Part shown: piece after piece, positions 15,976 through 23,158 of the stretch
Layout of the letters: each line of letters opens with the position of its first letter
How positions within the stretch are numbered: position 1 is the first letter of the stretch
Assembly: GCF_002414005.1 (NCBI RefSeq)
Contig: NZ_DHYG01000064.1
Span: 1-41,846 of the forward strand
Length of the DNA: 41,846 nucleotides
Direction: 5' to 3'
Source: Psychrobacter sp. UBA5136
GTDB lineage: Bacteria; Pseudomonadota; Gammaproteobacteria; Pseudomonadales; Moraxellaceae
Program-made: the position numbers and the translations under genes
Notes under the pieces: generated by a model
Databases searched by the model: none
Told to the model about the DNA's origin: nothing
The model's input: the letters and a program-made list of their open reading frames with translations, nothing else

Positions 15976-16353
15976 GGTTATTCTCCTAATATGTGTTCAT
16001 TTATATGTTATTTATATTGTGTTACTTATTTGATGACTTCATTGTAGACATTCCTGAAAATAAAAAGTAAGCACAAAATGTTATCTGTGTACGGGCTATG
16101 TGAGAAAAAAGCTCTATTTGCTATGAAGCAGATAAGATAGGTAAACGGTAGGTTAAAAAGGTAGTAAAGTCGCTAACGTGAGCAAACATTAATGGCAATA
16201 TTGTATGGATTTTTAAATAGTTAGATGGGCTTATAAACGTGGGATAACGTAACTACAGAAGAAAAATTAACGATAAAAAAAGCATAGCTCATTTGATGAA
16301 CCATGCTTTTATAAAAATCAAGGCTTTAATACGCTTAATATTTAAGCAAAAAT
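15976..16353 (-). other. mpl / YeaQ-type intergenic region
   Basis: About 380 AT-rich bases. The distal part is the mpl terminator (16274-16310); the part nearest 15976 should hold the promoter of the small membrane gene, though I see no clear hexamer pair. No RNA gene or frame recognised. Confidence 0.5.
16274..16310 (-). terminator. Terminator of mpl
   Basis: Read on the minus strand, AAAAGCATGGTTCAT and ATGAGCTATGCTTTT form a 15-bp stem with two G-U pairs and a 3-base loop, ending in seven T. Confidence 0.82.
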
Positions 16354-17835
16354 TTATTTATTGCGCAGCGCGGTTAATAGGCGCTGATGTATCCCTTCAA
16401 AGCCACCATTTGACATAATGACAATCGCATCGCCCGCTTTTGCCTGCGTGCGGATATGCGCAATGATAGCATCGACGCTAGAGAGCACTTGCTGGTTTGC
16501 CATATTTGGGTGTTTAGCCTTAGCATTATCGATGACGTCTTTTAACCCCCACTCAAGTCCTGTCGGCTCGTACCATAAAGTATGGTCGGCGAGGGCGACG
16601 GATTCAGCCAAGCTGTCTTGATGAATGCCCATTTTCATAGTATTGCTACGCGGCTCAATAATTGCCCAAAGTCGTCTGTCTGCCAGTTTCTTTTTGGCGC
16701 CATCTAAAGTGGTGGTAATAGCGGTTGGGTGATGGGCAAAATCATCAAACACTAAGATATCATTTATATCACCAATCAGCTCCATGCGGCGTTTGATACC
16801 AGCAAAGGCTGATAATGCCGCGCAGGCGGTTTTGACATCGACGCCAACGTTGTAAGCGGCGGCAATAGCAACCAAGGCATTATTGACGTTATGAATGCCG
16901 CTCATCGACCAAGCAACAATTCCTGTTGCTTCATTGTCCTCTACAAAACTGACGCTAAATTGACCGCCATCGGCGCTGATAAGCTCAGCTTGCCAGTCGC
17001 TACCGTCTTGTGAGTTTTGCTTGTTATGGCTAATGGACTCTTTATCAGTAACCGCAGTCCGCCAAACTGGAGTCCAAACGCCTTTTGCCAATGTCTCTTC
17101 TAAGCTTATGGTAGCAGCTGGCATGATGATTTTACCGCTACTTGGAATCATGCGAATCATATGATGAAACTGGGTTTGGATAGCGCTTAGGTCGGCGAAA
17201 ATATCGGCGTGGTCAAATTCAAGGTTATTTAAAATAGCGGTACGCGGGCGATAATGAACGAACTTTGAGCGCTTATCAAAAAACGCTGAATCGTACTCGT
17301 CAGCTTCAATGACAAAGTAGCCCGTCTTTTCTGCTGCATCAGCGGTTTTTTCCGCGCCCAAGTAGCTGCTATGGGCAAACACTTGCTGTAAATGCTCGTC
17401 CGTGGTGGCGACCAATGGCACGCCGCCAATCAAAAACCCTGTATCAATACCCGCATAATGTAATATCCACGCCAGCATCGTCGTCGTTGTGGTCTTGCCA
17501 TGCGTACCCGCGACGGCGATAACATGGCGCGATTGCAGCACTTGCTCGGATAAAAACTGCGGCCCTGAGGTATAGCGCAGGCCGCTATCTAGCATATATT
17601 CGATGACATCCATGCCGCGTTTCATGGCATTACCAACCACCACCAAATCTGGCGCTGGCTGCAAATGCTCTACTAAATAACCTTCGGCAATGGTCACGCC
17701 CGCATTTTCAAGTTGGGTGGACATCGGCGGATAAACATTGGCATCTGAGCCTGTAACCGTGTGTCCAAGCGCGCGCGCAAGTAGTGCGAGCGAACCCATA
17801 AAAGTACCACAAATACCTAGAATATGAATATGCAT
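16354..17835 (-). CDS. mpl: UDP-MurNAc:L-Ala-gamma-D-Glu-meso-DAP ligase (Mpl)
   Basis: Murein-peptide recycling ligase: joins released L-Ala-D-Glu-mesoDAP tripeptide to UDP-MurNAc using ATP; cytoplasmic. The 493 residues (E. coli about 457) open with the Mur N-domain nucleotide loop HILGICGTFMGSLALLA. The central domain has the P-loop GTHGKTTTT (110-118) and EADEYDSAFFDKRSKF, and the ligase C-domain has GIKRRMELIG and FDDFAHHPTAI. The Mpl-specific CGTFMG distinguishes it from MurC. A modest insertion at about 265-285 (KESISHNKQNSQDG) explains some extra length. GGAA precedes the ATG. It follows the NlpE-like gene on the same strand after a terminator. Confidence 0.94.
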   Translation of the reverse strand: MHIHILGICGTFMGSLALLARALGHTVTGSDANVYPPMSTQLENAGVTIAEGYLVEHLQPAPDLVVVGNAMKRGMDVIEYMLDSGLRYTSGPQFLSEQVLQSRHVIAVAGTHGKTTTTTMLAWILHYAGIDTGFLIGGVPLVATTDEHLQQVFAHSSYLGAEKTADAAEKTGYFVIEADEYDSAFFDKRSKFVHYRPRTAILNNLEFDHADIFADLSAIQTQFHHMIRMIPSSGKIIMPAATISLEETLAKGVWTPVWRTAVTDKESISHNKQNSQDGSDWQAELISADGGQFSVSFVEDNEATGIVAWSMSGIHNVNNALVAIAAAYNVGVDVKTACAALSAFAGIKRRMELIGDINDILVFDDFAHHPTAITTTLDGAKKKLADRRLWAIIEPRSNTMKMGIHQDSLAESVALADHTLWYEPTGLEWGLKDVIDNAKAKHPNMANQQVLSSVDAIIAHIRTQAKAGDAIVIMSNGGFEGIHQRLLTALRNK

Positions 17836-17957
17836 AGACGTTCCGTACAGGCTTAAATAAAGGGGAGTAAACTCTAGATTCGGCTGCTCATCTTAGCAGG
17901 GCAGACGGCTCAGTAATCAAAGCCTCATTGTAAAGTAAACACCGAAGGATGACCAAT

Positions 17958-17983
17958 AAAAAACGCCCAGCAAGTAGGCGTTG
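17958..17983 (-). terminator. Terminator of the NlpE-like gene
   Basis: On the minus strand AACGCC and GGCGTT pair around a 9-base loop and run into TTTTTTAT, about 35 bases after the stop codon. Confidence 0.7.
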
Positions 17984-18018
17984 TTTAGATTTTTAAATTG
18001 GCTGCTCTATGCGCCGGT

Positions 18019-18651
18019 TTATTTACGAGACAGGGTATAGTCATCGTTAGACTTGTCATCGGCGTCCGTCATAATCAAATGATTGTCTCTGATTTGATAG
18101 GTTTCGATATTTTTTTTCTCATAAACAATGGTGATTTTATCGTCGTCTTGGCGATAAACCCCTGATTCTAGCAAAGGCGGATTGGTCGGCTCTGCATCAT
18201 TAAAAACACTGGTTTTTAGCACCGAGCCATCAGCAAACAGATTTAAAGTGATATCGATATTGTCGCAAGAGCCACATGGCACGACGCCGCCATAATCGCC
18301 CATCAAGGTTGCTTGCAAGGTACTGTCGCTATTTGCCGCCGAAAACATGGGCGCGCGGCGACTATTATCATTCGAATTGGCCGCTGCTATTAGCGATTGC
18401 CCATCTGCGCTATTTACCTCATCTGCTATATCGTCAGTATTACTCGCTTGCGCGACATTATTTGGTGAGTCAGTAGGTAGCGCGCTATTGGTCGGTGCGC
18501 CTTGCGTCGTTTGATTATTGGCTGATGTCGTAGAAGATGACGCACTATCACAGCTCATGAGTAACAGACAGAGTGGCAGCGCCAATAATGGGCGCAGATA
18601 GCGTCTGGCAATCGTAACGGCAGAGGAGGAAGTCGGCGAAAGAGTAATCAT
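18019..18651 (-). CDS. NlpE-like lipoprotein
   Basis: Predicted outer-membrane lipoprotein with an NlpE N-terminal-type domain. From ATG 18651 it has 210 residues: signal with lipobox LMSC (Cys34), a long disordered Ser/Thr/Asn/Ala linker (about 35-115), then an NlpE-like beta domain with GDYGGVVPCGSCDNIDITLNLFADG, whose CGSC pair (126-129) is the family's hallmark. In E. coli NlpE is involved in copper tolerance and signals envelope redox and lipoprotein faults to Cpx; whether that applies here is inference. Only the N-terminal type of domain is present. An upstream in-frame TTG (18690) has AAAGG abutting it, too close to serve. dsbB lies upstream on the same strand. Confidence 0.75.
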   Translation of the reverse strand: MITLSPTSSSAVTIARRYLRPLLALPLCLLLMSCDSASSSTTSANNQTTQGAPTNSALPTDSPNNVAQASNTDDIADEVNSADGQSLIAAANSNDNSRRAPMFSAANSDSTLQATLMGDYGGVVPCGSCDNIDITLNLFADGSVLKTSVFNDAEPTNPPLLESGVYRQDDDKITIVYEKKNIETYQIRDNHLIMTDADDKSNDDYTLSRK

Positions 18652-19104
18652 AGTGTTACCAAAAAACAGATTTTTTAATAGTGTGTTCAACCTTTATCGA
18701 TATGATGGGGTAATACGATAAATAACTCAGGCTTTGGTAAAAATTAAAGGAATTGTGAAGCATAATCTTAACGACAATAAGCAAAGCATACGATCCTGTC
18801 TTCGTTAAATTATGTGATGAACGTAACAGAATTGCTGCTAAGCGTCGCTTTTAGGCATTGCTATGACTGCTATATACGCTTAAAATGCGATTAGGCCTAT
18901 CCTTATTCCAACAGGGTAATTAAACATTGTACATATATCAAAGCGTAAAAGTGACTAGCGCGTGTCCTTAATGTCAATGCGACTATTTAAATAAGCTAAA
19001 AATAGCTTTAACAGAGTTTAAAAATAAAGCTTAAATGCAAAATAACCGTCGATGCCTCTCAGCATGACGGTTATCAATATGTTTGATAAGGGCGAAAAAG
19101 AACG
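18652..19104 (-). other. dsbB / NlpE-like intergenic region
   Basis: About 450 bases, AT-rich. The end near dsbB holds a hairpin (19042-19074, separate entry). The remainder presumably promotes the NlpE-like gene; I see no clear hexamers, operator or small gene. Confidence 0.45.
19042..19074 (-). terminator. Probable terminator of gshA-dsbB
   Basis: ATAACCGTC pairs with GACGGTTAT, with an inner ATGC/GCAT stem broken by a one-base bulge and a CTCTCA loop. On the minus strand it is followed by a weak TTTTGCATTT tract about 30 bases beyond the dsbB stop. Confidence 0.55.
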
Positions 19105-19626
19105 TTAGCGAATGGGGCGTACGATACGCCATAGGATTAGTAAGTGCACCAATATCAAAATGCTAAATAAAATCAGTGACTGCTCAGGAATGCTTAAACC
19201 CATAAACGTCCAGTCGATAGACGCACACTCGCCAGAACCGGTGAAGACTTCTTTTAAGACTTGCTGCATCGGCAGGGTATCAAGCCAATAATCTAAGCCT
19301 GGACCGCAAGAAGGCACTTGGTCGGCAGGTAGGTGCTGCAGCCAAACGTGACGCCCGGCAACGATTGCCGCCCAGCCGATACCCGCTAAGCTACCAAGCC
19401 ATAATATCAAACGTACCGCGATGGCTTTTGGGTTAAATACAGCTGCAACTAAAGCAAAGCCGCCCATGACCATCAGCCCGATGCGCTGAAAAATACACAG
19501 CGGACAAGGCGAAAACCCCATATAACGTTGTAAGAAAAACAGCGCAAAACTCATGCCTATCACGGCCATTAGCACTAAAAACACTTGCAAATTACGGTAA
19601 GTGGTCAGTTGTCGCATGGGGCGCAT
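19105..19626 (-). CDS. dsbB: Disulfide bond formation protein DsbB
   Basis: Inner-membrane quinone-linked oxidase that re-oxidises DsbA. The 173 residues form four membrane segments (about 14-32, 47-64, 72-91, 149-168). The first periplasmic loop has CPLC (41-44) following FSP, and the second has the cysteine pair Cys107 (PSCGPG) and Cys134 (GECAS), matching the two redox pairs of DsbB. It starts 46 bases after gshA, so the two are probably co-transcribed, coupling cytoplasmic and periplasmic thiol chemistry. A second ATG three codons in (19617) is an equally possible start. Confidence 0.95.
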   Translation of the reverse strand: MRPMRQLTTYRNLQVFLVLMAVIGMSFALFFLQRYMGFSPCPLCIFQRIGLMVMGGFALVAAVFNPKAIAVRLILWLGSLAGIGWAAIVAGRHVWLQHLPADQVPSCGPGLDYWLDTLPMQQVLKEVFTGSGECASIDWTFMGLSIPEQSLILFSILILVHLLILWRIVRPIR

Positions 19627-19672
19627 ACTCTTATTAAGTACTGATGATTAAAGGATAAAATCTTATAAAGAA

Positions 19673-21256
19673 TCAGCGATACTGCTGTAAAAAATCCATA
19701 AAGTCTTCGGTTTCAGCGGCTTCAAGCTCCGCTTGCTGCAAAATGGATTTTTCGGCAAGTACTTCATATTTGGCTTGAGTGTTTGGGCTCAAAGTCTGCT
19801 GTAATAACGACTCACGATGCTGCTGCGCTAAAGTAAAGCCAAGCTGCCATAAGCTGCCCAAACGTTTACTATCCGAGTTGACTTGCGCCGAGATGGTCGA
19901 CTCAGGATGACCTGCTTTACCTTGCATTAAAGCGACCGCCGTTCGATATTCATTACCGCCATAATGCGCATCAAACAGCTCTGCCAATGGCTGCATACGG
20001 CTTAAGTGCATGAGCATCCAGCTTTCAAGGGTTTGTTCATCGCCATTATTGATGATTTGTAAGTTTGCACGGCGTCCTTCGTTGACGACGCGCTCCAAAT
20101 TAACAGCTAACGCTTCTTCTTCTACCGGCATGAGCTCTGGCGAATCACTTAGTAAGCAATACAGCGCCATGACTTCTAAAAAGCAAGCGCTAGATAAACG
20201 AATACCAATGTCGCTATAAGGGTCGAGATCGATAGCGCGAAACTCAACATAAGCAATACCGCGGCGCTCAAGCGCTTCGGTTGGGCTCTCGCCGCTCTCG
20301 GCGATTTGTTTTGGGCGAATCGGGCTGTAGTACTCATTTTCTATTTGTAGAATGTGATTGTTAATTTGTATTGGATTGCCATCGGCATCGTCTAAACCTA
20401 GTTTCTCAAAGCTTGCATGCGGGGTCTGAATGGCTCGGCGTAGCCCTTTGATATACTCGGGTAAATTGTTATAACGAATATCGAGATGCTCTTGCACGCT
20501 ATTGGTATAGCCAAGCTTGCCCATGCGTAGGCTGGTCGCAGCCGGTCTATAGTATGTTGAGTCATTGAGCAGCTCAAGGTCATGGTCAATACCTGACACA
20601 AAGCAAGGGCAAACGCTAGGGCTGGCTCCCAACAGATAAAGAACCAAGCTAGTCAGACGCTTAAAGTTACGAATAAGACCCAAATATTTGTCATTTTTAA
20701 ACTCAGTTAGACTCAAGTCTTGTGCGCTTGGCGTTTGTGCTTGCCAGGCGCTAAATAACTCATCGCCAAAGGATAAGTTATAATGAAGCCCTGCAATGGT
20801 CTGCATTCGGCGACCATAGCGGATACCAAGGCCACTGCGATAGAGTGTCTTCAGCCGTCCTGTATTAGAGCTACCATAATCTGCCAGCGGAATATCTTCA
20901 TCGTTAGACGACAGCATGCACGGCATCGATAAGGGCCACATCAGCTCGCCCTCAGGCAGGCCTTGATAGACCAATAAATGCAGCTGGCGCAGCATGGTGA
21001 GCGTCTCTTTTGGAGAGGTTTTAGGGTCAGTGATGAGTTCGAGTAGGCTTTCTGAATAATCGGTGGTGATAAACGGGTGCGTCAGCTTTGAGCCAAGCTT
21101 GGCCGGATGCGGCGTTTGTGCCAAATATCCATCAGGCTTCACGCGCAAACCTTCTTTTTCGATACCGCGCAGCATGCCCGTTAGATGCTCGCTATCAAAC
21201 CAGTTTGGAATTTTAAAATCGACAAAGCTACTCGCAAAATTACTCATAATAGTCAT
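19673..21256 (-). CDS. gshA: Glutamate-cysteine ligase
   Basis: First step of glutathione synthesis: ATP-dependent joining of glutamate (gamma-carboxyl) to cysteine; cytoplasmic. The 527 residues match the gammaproteobacterial type (E. coli about 518). Diagnostic stretches are LRGIEKEGLRV, HPFITTDYSESLLELIT, the GRRMQTIAGLHYNLSF nucleotide/metal region and IENEYYSPIRPKQ followed by RGIAYVEFRAIDLDPYSDIGI. Starts at 21256 or the ATG three codons later (21247) are both possible; neither has a clear ribosome site. dsbB follows after 46 bases. gshB is not in the window. Confidence 0.96.
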   Translation of the reverse strand: MTIMSNFASSFVDFKIPNWFDSEHLTGMLRGIEKEGLRVKPDGYLAQTPHPAKLGSKLTHPFITTDYSESLLELITDPKTSPKETLTMLRQLHLLVYQGLPEGELMWPLSMPCMLSSNDEDIPLADYGSSNTGRLKTLYRSGLGIRYGRRMQTIAGLHYNLSFGDELFSAWQAQTPSAQDLSLTEFKNDKYLGLIRNFKRLTSLVLYLLGASPSVCPCFVSGIDHDLELLNDSTYYRPAATSLRMGKLGYTNSVQEHLDIRYNNLPEYIKGLRRAIQTPHASFEKLGLDDADGNPIQINNHILQIENEYYSPIRPKQIAESGESPTEALERRGIAYVEFRAIDLDPYSDIGIRLSSACFLEVMALYCLLSDSPELMPVEEEALAVNLERVVNEGRRANLQIINNGDEQTLESWMLMHLSRMQPLAELFDAHYGGNEYRTAVALMQGKAGHPESTISAQVNSDSKRLGSLWQLGFTLAQQHRESLLQQTLSPNTQAKYEVLAEKSILQQAELEAAETEDFMDFLQQYR

Positions 21257-21481
21257 CTGTTGTTATTCATTATAATCAGCCGACACGCAATTGTTGTCCG
21301 ACCACAAAAATGGGTTATAGAATCTCGTCAGTTTAGCCCAAAGCCGCCCCAAAAACCACGTACAATTACAAATACAGTAAGCTTCATTTGCGCTCAGATG
21401 GCTGTTATTTGGTTTATAAATAGGGTGGGGCAAAGCCACCATGACGTAAAATAACTGCTTTCACTTAAACAGGATGAAAGT

Positions 21482-21515
21482 AAAAAAAGCACCTACTTAT
21501 CAGGTAGATGCTTTA
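21482..21515 (-). terminator. Terminator of the roadblock-domain gene
   Basis: On the minus strand AAAGCATCTAC and GTAGGTGCTTT pair with one G-U wobble and end in TTTTTTT, about 30 bases after the stop. Confidence 0.8.
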
Positions 21516-21542
21516 AATAACGCACTGCTCTAAACCACTTGC

Positions 21543-21899
21543 TTATGAGAATTCTAACTCTGTCTCAAAGCTTTTTAGGTTGTGACGTGCCATCGCTAGG
21601 TTTGATTTTTGACGGTCGAGTACAAGGTATAAAAACAAATTGTCATTGCGTACCAGTGGGCGTAGCAAATGGTACTGCTTGCTCAAGGTAATAAGAATGT
21701 CTTCGATGTTTTCATTTAAACCTAGTGCGTGTGCTATTTTGCGCTTCGAGCGTAGAACTTCAGTGTTGCCAGCGGCAGCAAGCTCAAGATCGATGCCTGA
21801 GCCAAGCGTTGCCATTGCAAGACCTGACTCGCTGTCGACTAGGGCTGCGGCGATAAAGCCATCAATATCATTTAATGCATCAAGTGTTAACTTAGCCAT
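21543..21899 (-). CDS. Roadblock/LC7-domain protein
   Basis: A 118-residue single-domain protein. The opening helix-strand pattern DALNDIDGFIAAALVDSESGLAMATLGSG, followed by a long helix and the return strand LLRPLVRNDNLFLYLVLDRQKSNLAMARHNLK, matches the roadblock/LC7 fold (MglB-like dimers that modulate small Ras-like GTPases). No GTPase gene is adjacent, so a partner, if any, is elsewhere. It is a lone gene with its own terminator, between erpA and gshA. Function unknown; a scaffolding or regulatory role is inference. Confidence 0.7.
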   Translation of the reverse strand: MAKLTLDALNDIDGFIAAALVDSESGLAMATLGSGIDLELAAAGNTEVLRSKRKIAHALGLNENIEDILITLSKQYHLLRPLVRNDNLFLYLVLDRQKSNLAMARHNLKSFETELEFS

Positions 21900-22246
21900 G
21901 TGGGTGTGCCTTAATTTTGGAATATGAGTAGTGTTTTTTAAGCGTTTTTTTTAAGCATGGGCGTTTAACCGCTATATTTTGCAAGTAAGAAGCTTTGAAT
22001 AAAAATGCCATAGGTTGACTCAAATTAAGAGTGACTTTTATGACAACTTATTAGCGTAGCTACTTAATTTAGGGAGATATTTAAGCACACTTCCAAAAAA
22101 AAACAATCGTAAACCGACTAAAGCCACTTTTAAGCCGATTATCGGTTAAAAAGGCCATATTCGGTGTACGATTGTACACTATAGTATACCCAACAGCATA
22201 GTATCGCTGTTAAATAAAGCAACTATACCGACTTATATTACTTACA
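21900..22246 (-). other. erpA / roadblock intergenic region
   Basis: About 350 bases. The half nearest erpA carries a long structured hairpin and two overlapping palindromes (separate entry). The half nearest the roadblock gene is AT-rich and presumably its promoter. Confidence 0.55.
22095..22175 (-). terminator. Long imperfect hairpin and T9 tract downstream of erpA
   Basis: Paired blocks from outside in: ACAATCGT/ACGATTGT (22103-22110 with 22168-22175), ACCGA/TCGGT (22113-22117 with 22161-22165), GCC/GGC (22123-22125 with 22153-22155), TTTTAA/TTAAAA (22128-22133 with 22146-22151) and CCGA/TCGG (22135-22138 with 22142-22145). That is 26 pairs over 73 nt. On the minus strand it is followed by nine T (22095-22103). 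It begins about 70 bases after the erpA stop and so probably terminates erpA. Confidence 0.7.
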
Positions 22247-22627
22247 TTAAAGAGAGAACGATGAACCGCAGCCACATGTTGTAGTGGCATTTGGATTGGT
22301 CACGATAAAGCGCGCGCCCTCTAAGCCTTCGGTATAATCAACGGTCGAGCCTTGAAGATACTGATAGCTTAGAGAATCGACGACCAGGGTCACATCGCCA
22401 TTGTCAAAGTTGGCATCGTCTTCATTTAGGTCATTGGCAAAGTTAAAACCGTAAGAGAAGCCTGAACAGCCGCCACCCGTCACATAGACACGCAGCATAA
22501 GATTGTTGTCACCTTCTTCTTCACGCAAGCGACGCACCTTTTGGGCAGCGCTGTCTGTTAAGTTTAAGGCGGTTGGATCAACCGGCTGGCTTGAGCTTGG
22601 GTTAAATTGATTGGCTGATTCGTTCAT
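22247..22627 (-). CDS. erpA: A-type iron-sulfur cluster insertion protein ErpA
   Basis: Carrier that delivers Fe-S clusters to apo-enzymes, including isoprenoid-pathway proteins in E. coli. From ATG 22627 it has 126 residues; GAGGT precedes this ATG, whereas the upstream TTG (22651) has no ribosome site. After a poorly conserved N-terminal 20 residues, it has the A-type core: LTDSAAQKVRRL, RVYVTGGGCSGFSYGF (Cys54) and the C-terminal CGCGSSFSL (Cys118, Cys120). FSYGF and the C-terminus fit ErpA better than IscA. No isc or suf genes are adjacent. Confidence 0.94.
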   Translation of the reverse strand: MNESANQFNPSSSQPVDPTALNLTDSAAQKVRRLREEEGDNNLMLRVYVTGGGCSGFSYGFNFANDLNEDDANFDNGDVTLVVDSLSYQYLQGSTVDYTEGLEGARFIVTNPNATTTCGCGSSFSL

Positions 22628-23158
22628 ATCTACCTCAGTTGCTAAAATCAAATGATTTATTTTTTATGTCTGCGAGGTCGTCTATTTATACTGGATAGGG
22701 CGACTGATAAGTAGCCGCTTATAAAGCATAGGCTACAGTAAAATAATGAGATTGGGTCATGGCTGTGATACTCATATCGAGCTGTCATAGCACTTAAGCG
22801 AATAGTGCCATCGCACTTAAGCACATAGTAATGCTGCCGACGCTTAGCTTCTGACACTTAACTGCATGATGTCAATAGTGTTTTACTAGTATAGCATAAT
22901 TGGGGTTATGATTGATTTGTCAAGGGTGACAGCAGCGTTTGTGAGAATAATCAATGTTAAATTAAGTAGATACACAAGAGTATGATGCGCGAATGGGATA
23001 TCAAGCAGTTCTTGGACGTATAAACGGTTGAATTTAAAATAGTTATTTAATCGTTTGCCTATGCGCCAAGCGTTTGAAATAATAGCCGCCTGTAAACATG
23101 CCAAACGGATGTTTTTATTGCCTTAAGTTTTATATTATTGTTGAGATGAAGAAATTAT
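22628..23158. other. Divergent erpA / ABC-F intergenic region
   Basis: About 530 bases between divergent genes, expected to hold both promoters. It contains an imperfect direct repeat (22790-22834, separate entry). A 66-codon minus-strand frame here is not convincing. No RNA gene recognised. Confidence 0.5.
22790..22834. repeat. Imperfect tandem repeat upstream of erpA
   Basis: GCACTTAAGC occurs at 22790-22799 and 22813-22822, each followed by a similar ATAGT/GC segment, giving a 23-bp period. A related ACACTTAAC copy appears near 22854. It may be a tandem protein-binding site or a simple duplication. Confidence 0.55.

Noticed and set aside
22657..22857. 66-codon minus-strand frame upstream of erpA
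   Set aside because: No ribosome site or homology I recognise; overlaps the expected erpA promoter region.
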